From the NCBI GenBank assembly GCA_050084515.1, contig CM114272.1:4402001-4466000 (forward strand): 64,000 nt of DNA, read 5' to 3'. The position numbers and the translations under genes are program-made. Shown here piece by piece: positions 61,837-64,000 of the stretch. The notes beneath the pieces are model-generated. The model was given only the letters and a program-made list of their open reading frames with translations. It was not told the DNA's origin and ran no database searches. This DNA comes from Blasia pusilla (Eukaryota > Marchantiophyta > Marchantiopsida > Blasiales). Position 1 is the first letter of the stretch; every line of letters begins with the position of its first letter.

Positions 61837-61863
61837 CGTACATCATGTTTCACATGATGTACG
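61837..61863. repeat. Perfect 12-bp inverted repeat, 3-nt loop
   Basis: The arms CGTACATCATGT (61837-61848) and ACATGATGTACG (61852-61863) flank TTC. Confidence 0.9.
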
Positions 61864-64000
61864 TAGTTTCACTCACCACTTTCTTGTCAGGAACTTCCCC
61901 CTCCACTACAAAAGACCATACAGACGCCAGACAGTAAGCAGAATGTCAGATTCTTGGATGATCGATATGAATAATAATTCTTTCCACGCCAGGGAAAGTT
62001 AGCGATTTAGTACCTTATGTCGTCGTTGGATGGATTCAAGCTGACAGAAGCTCCATTTCAATTGGATGCTTGGACTTAAACGTAATTCAATGTGTGCCTA
62101 TTTTGAAGTGCCGACCGATGCTACTGCCAAAGCAGTAGTCGCTATAAACCGCTCATCGTTCTGCAGTAAGTCACTCTGCGGATCGTGTTCGAACCTAGGA
62201 CTATGGGACAAAAGCTCTTTTACTATTGAAGTATTACTCGTGGCGAGGAGCTGGCAGGCCAGATGTCGCCTCAACACGCTGCCTTTACCTAGGTACCCTT
62301 TTCCCCGAGGTTACGTGCACATACACGTAAGAAGCCAAGCAGAAAGCGAGTTTCAATTCCGACTCATTTGGGAATTCTTTTTTAGTTAACGACGGCTGTC
62401 TGAAGTGGTAGGTTGTTATAAGTTGCCAGATCGCAGGTAATCCAGTTTAGGAGTTGGTCTTTATGGGTTGCCACACCATTTTTTAAGAGTCTAGGAGTAG
62501 GCTGTCTTAAGTTCCCCAAGGTAGTCGTGGTTTAGTTTCTTCTGCTATCTGTGCTATTAGGGTACCCTTCCCTTTTCAGAAAAACCACGGCTTTTCTTAT
62601 CTGATCTAGTTGAAGCGGCGTCTGAACTCTAGAGTAAGTTGAAATAAGTAAGATGTGAAGAATGAACCGGAAAATTGAGATTCTTAAGAAATCAGGTAGT
62701 TGGAGGAGACGGAGCTTGTTTGGAGCTGTCGAGTAATATTTCACGAAAACTTGGAGGAAGGACACAAGTTGGTGACAGTAGTTCCGCCTTTGCGCTTCGG
62801 AAAACTGACATTACAAGTTTTAAAGTCGAAGATTGGAAATGTTCAGTTCTAACTTTTGTTGTTAAATGAGAATTTTGACCAACATTCTTCCTATATATAT
62901 ACTAGTACAGGATATTTGATTACGGAAGTTGATCGGGACAAAAATGAAATCCTGTACAAGGTACAGCTTCGTTCATATGACGTTCCATAGATACCGTTAC
63001 AGTCCTCCCGTGTCCTGGGGTGGACTTCATTTCCGTGATTGTGATTTCGAGCTGGGATTTGACGGACAGGTATGTCGAGCTCTATCAGACGAGTTCCAAA
63101 TAGGGTTCTCCATGTTTCGGAATATATTTTTCAGCGGAGAACCAGTACACAACACCACTCTTCCTCAGTCCGAGAAACTTCATGAGAAGAACTTGGCACT
63201 CGAAACGCTATGGGGAAGATACGTTGCAGTCCATCTGGATGGTGTAAAGTACTGGAGGGCTAAGTAATTCAAGTGTGATACACGACAAGAGAACAGTCTC
63301 CATGTAATGCAATGATTGATTTAATCTGTCGATAAACTGGTCACAGAGATTTCGTAATGGAACTCAACGCCTAGAGAGTCACAATAGGTGCTGGCCGTCG
63401 TAATGAGTTCATCTAATGAATTTTCATCCGGTGTGAGTTTTCGTCAGAAATTTAAACGAGTGTGCAGGAGGATAAGCTTCTTGGATATTTTCTTTTCTTA
63501 TTTCACTAACAAGTTTTCTTTCCTCTAGGGTGTAGCATCGTGTAGTTGAAACCTCAGAAGCCTTTAGAGAGCTCTATGAAGTTCTCTCATCTTGCTGTCG
63601 GTTGTGTCCCATCACCGATGTAAATAGTGACATTCGTGACGGTCCTAGATCCAGGGAAAGTTTTTTTTAAACCTTCAGGAAAAATTCCAACCTCTTACAG
63701 AGTTAAATTAAAGTAGTAACTCAGAGTTGGTCTTCTATTCACAAAGCGTATCCAACAGAGAATGAGATCTTATACATGGTGATATGTGCGCACGAATTTC
63801 AATCTCTTCTGGTGTGTAGTACAGTGGATCGTTTCAAATGGCAGACTTATCCTCACAAGTTTGTCCAGCTGACTACCTGTCAAAAATTATTGTGAATCAC
63901 CACGATTTCTTGTTATTATTGATGATTAATCTGCAACCAACCCTAATTGCACTGGAATTGGTTGCATCTGTATTTGAGTCTCATTATGAAATCAAGTTTT

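Larger units (their letters stand above)
58894..64000. other. Right flank, part 2, no recognisable gene
   Basis: No gene is recognised. The plus frame 62929-63267 (112 codons) is open and protein-like but has no known motif. Three strong hairpins lie at 59616-59651, 60743-60810 and 61837-61863. Confidence 0.45.

Noticed and set aside
62929-63267. 112-codon plus-strand frame as a gene
   Set aside because: No recognisable motif, homologous family or gene structure could be supported from the sequence.

Overview
The window looks like nuclear DNA of a land plant. It holds one clearly intact host gene, a PHT1-type phosphate transporter with one GT-AG intron (7760-9579). It also holds plant-type Ty3/gypsy retrotransposons, a copia-type primer-binding site, hAT-like MITEs and long simple repeats. 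The transposon families (a gypsy element carrying a cytosine methyltransferase-like domain, and ParB-like gene fragments) make me guess a seedless plant such as a bryophyte or fern, but the sequence alone does not prove this.

Layout: (1) 1-7759, a left flank with no recognisable gene, one hAT-like MITE (5376-5551), a cluster of three P1BS-like phosphate-response sites (5945-6115) and perfect short inverted repeats. (2) 7760-9579, the phosphate transporter. (3) 9580-12590, intergenic, with a possible minus-strand copia primer-binding site. (4) 12590-56500, a transposon island of about 44 kb, AT-rich in its left part. (5) 56500-64000, a right flank resembling the left one: no recognised gene, two more copies of the same MITE family and several perfect hairpins.

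The island is a nest whose order of insertion can be read. An old host unit carries decayed coding fragments on both strands and more than 25 copies of a 25-30 bp imperfect palindrome (core CAACCCGTCGG...GACGGGTTGC). A solo LTR (25630-27133, TSD GATGT) and a complete 11.4 kb gypsy element, A (28593-39960, TSD GGCAT), both landed in it; removing each restores the minus-strand reading frame. A second copy of the solo LTR family (40633-52064, inverted) was split by a 10 kb minus-strand gypsy element, B (about 40969-50985). Left of this nest lie a foldback element, an AGTCAT-rich tract, two tandem arrays with units near 345-350 bp, a gag-like pseudogene, a 148 bp AG repeat, a decayed PHD-finger gene fragment and copia and gypsy remnants.

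None of the retroelements appears intact. Their frames are interrupted mainly by single nonsense codons, several at positions where Trp or Gln is expected, as methylated-cytosine decay would produce. The most notable contents are the methyltransferase-like domain inside gypsy B, and the palindromic repeat family lying around a gene fragment with a ParB-like DGN(H)R motif.
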